Source of the DNA: Adineta steineri
Taxonomy: Eukaryota; Rotifera; Eurotatoria; Adinetida; Adinetidae
Assembly (NCBI GenBank): GCA_905250115.1
Contig: CAJNOI010000016.1
Coordinates: forward strand, 808,893-872,892
Direction of reading: 5' to 3'
DNA length: 64,000 bases
Made by a program: the position numbers and the translations under genes. This document shows positions 62,696-64,000 of this stretch, piece by piece. Within the stretch, counting starts at the first letter, position 1. Each line of letters opens with the position of its first letter. Under the pieces are notes generated by a model. The model saw only the letters and a program-made list of their open reading frames with translations, had not been told where the DNA came from and ran no database searches.

Positions 62696-64000
62696 ATTGT
62701 ACTGATAAAAAAAAGATAGTCAATTGAATGATATACATTCCCTCCGTGCTTTTTACTTGTTGCTTCGTTTTTATTTTTGGTTTGTTATATGTGTATGTGA
62801 GCATGCTTAATAATTGTTATTTATTTCTCTTAAATTAATAAAAATATCGACGACTACAGATTTATGTTTTTATATCTAGATCTTTGTGACATATAACAAT
62901 AAAGAGAATTAGAATTAGTATAATTTAATGTGAAAATGATGAGATATCCGGTTGCCCTCTTTTGTCTTTATTAGTACGTTTCAATTTTTTTATTCTATGC
63001 TAGTGACTAACGTTGAGTGTACTTTGCCCCATTCATGTGTTCTTCTCTCATTTTTTTCTTTCTTCTTCATAGAATAATGTGCTTTTTTTACTCTTCGTTC
63101 TTTATCGTATTCGAGTCGATAAATCAGACAGCCTTCTATTACTATTTCTCGATAGTATTGCTCATTGTCGTTCTATTGTGTAAAAGGGTGTGTGTGTGTA
63201 TGAATGCATGAGAAAATATATTCTTTTTCTAATCTTCTGAACGTATGCTAATCATAAGCATCATTCAGTAGCATGAATTATGATTACTTTAATCATCTAA
63301 TTCTTTCCTATTGCGTGTAACTCTTACTATAGATTCGTGTATATTTAATCATAGATGTATACAGTCGGTATAAAGAGAAAGAAAGGTATTGAGTGCAGAT
63401 TTTTTTTTATTGATTTTATTTTTTTTTCTCTTAGTTGTGATATATCGTTGGATGTCAAATGTGTATATACTTTTATAGTTTTTCTTTTCTTTCTCTTTTT
63501 CTGTTCTTATTATTAATGACGTAATTATTTCCTAAATAGAACAAAAAGAAAAAGAAATTGCGAGAGACAAGTTCTATATGATACAAGCGTCACAAGATAA
63601 AAGCACATGAGTGGCCTGTTAACTTATTATAATGACATGTTTCTTTCAATCAATCCATTCTAGTATAACTACATAATTATAGTAATTTTCTCATCGATAT
63701 TTAAATAATTAGTATAGAATATCGTATTATTATTATTATTTTAGATTTATTTGTATTCATTTTTTGTGCACATAACAATTGTACGGTGTGAACTCCATTA
63801 TCTAGTCGATGATCAAACCTTCGGGTGAGTATCTTTTGATTGTAATTTTTTCTTTTTTCTGAATAGCAACCATTCAAAATGGTCTAAAATTCTCATTTTT
63901 GATCATTTGGTAGAGATAAAATATAACTAAGCGATCCATTCCCCTAGCGTATTCATGCATATGTACAGCTGTTTTGAATGATTGTACAGCAGGAGAATCG
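62696..64000. other. PDIA6 3' UTR and intergenic tail
   Basis: AATAAA-type signals occur near 62837 and 62897, suitable for PDIA6 polyadenylation. The remaining ~1.1 kb is T-rich with a short GT run (63187-63199). No further gene start is visible before the window ends. Confidence 0.4.

Noticed and set aside
1-64000. tRNA, rRNA or snRNA genes
   Set aside because: Looked for B-box-like GGTTCGAA contexts and rRNA-like stretches; the few GGTTCGAA words (for example 22020, 26680, 37870) lack a matching A-box and cloverleaf arms.

Overview
The window reads as nuclear DNA of a bdelloid rotifer (Adineta/Rotaria type). This is inferred from AT-rich sequence, dense GT-AG introns mostly 45-75 bp long, animal genes such as SPEN, ULK, TMEM258 and GCC2, and short hairpins whose arms carry TGTGGG units, the bdelloid telomere repeat. 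Two runs of exactly 100 N (28220-28319 and 51774-51873) are assembly gaps of unknown true size.

Left part (1-27.5 kb) is accessory in character. It holds a 661-bp hAT-like inverted-repeat element with an 8-bp target duplication (56-716), decayed gene pieces (LamG, MYND, a probable F-box/PP2-like protein and several unrecognised ones), minisatellites, a family of about six dispersed hairpins, a duplicated ~0.9 kb block and a small GC-rich island. Two large genes lie in it. One (4663-11817, +) encodes a predicted type II membrane protein: one TM helix, a ~1,260-residue Ser/Thr-rich stalk of 24-residue repeats, and a C-terminal kelch propeller. All its introns are phase 1. The other (21315-16018, -) appears to be a single gene of three exons, each encoding a complete two-TM ectodomain module joined in frame by phase-1 introns.

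Right part (27.5-64 kb) is dense with conserved eukaryotic genes. In order they are: a kinesin motor fragment cut by the first gap; a GCC2-like GRIP golgin missing its 5' end; a complete SPEN/SHARP orthologue (four RRMs and a SPOC domain, ~3,389 aa); and, convergent to it, a ULK/Atg1 kinase (882 aa). TMEM258 (oligosaccharyltransferase subunit) and mitochondrial malate dehydrogenase MDH2 follow on the minus strand, then PDIA6 on the plus strand. MDH2 and PDIA6 are head-to-head over ~480 bp. TMEM258 begins 206 bp after the MDH2 stop on the same strand, close enough to suggest an operon-like pair.

The products serve separate cell functions: Golgi tethering, nuclear co-repression, autophagy, ER N-glycosylation, the TCA cycle and ER disulfide formation. 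The most unusual items are the modular phase-1 genes on the left and the dispersed telomere-like hairpins. Exon coordinates were assigned by eye from splice motifs and checked by reading-frame arithmetic. No similarity search was run.
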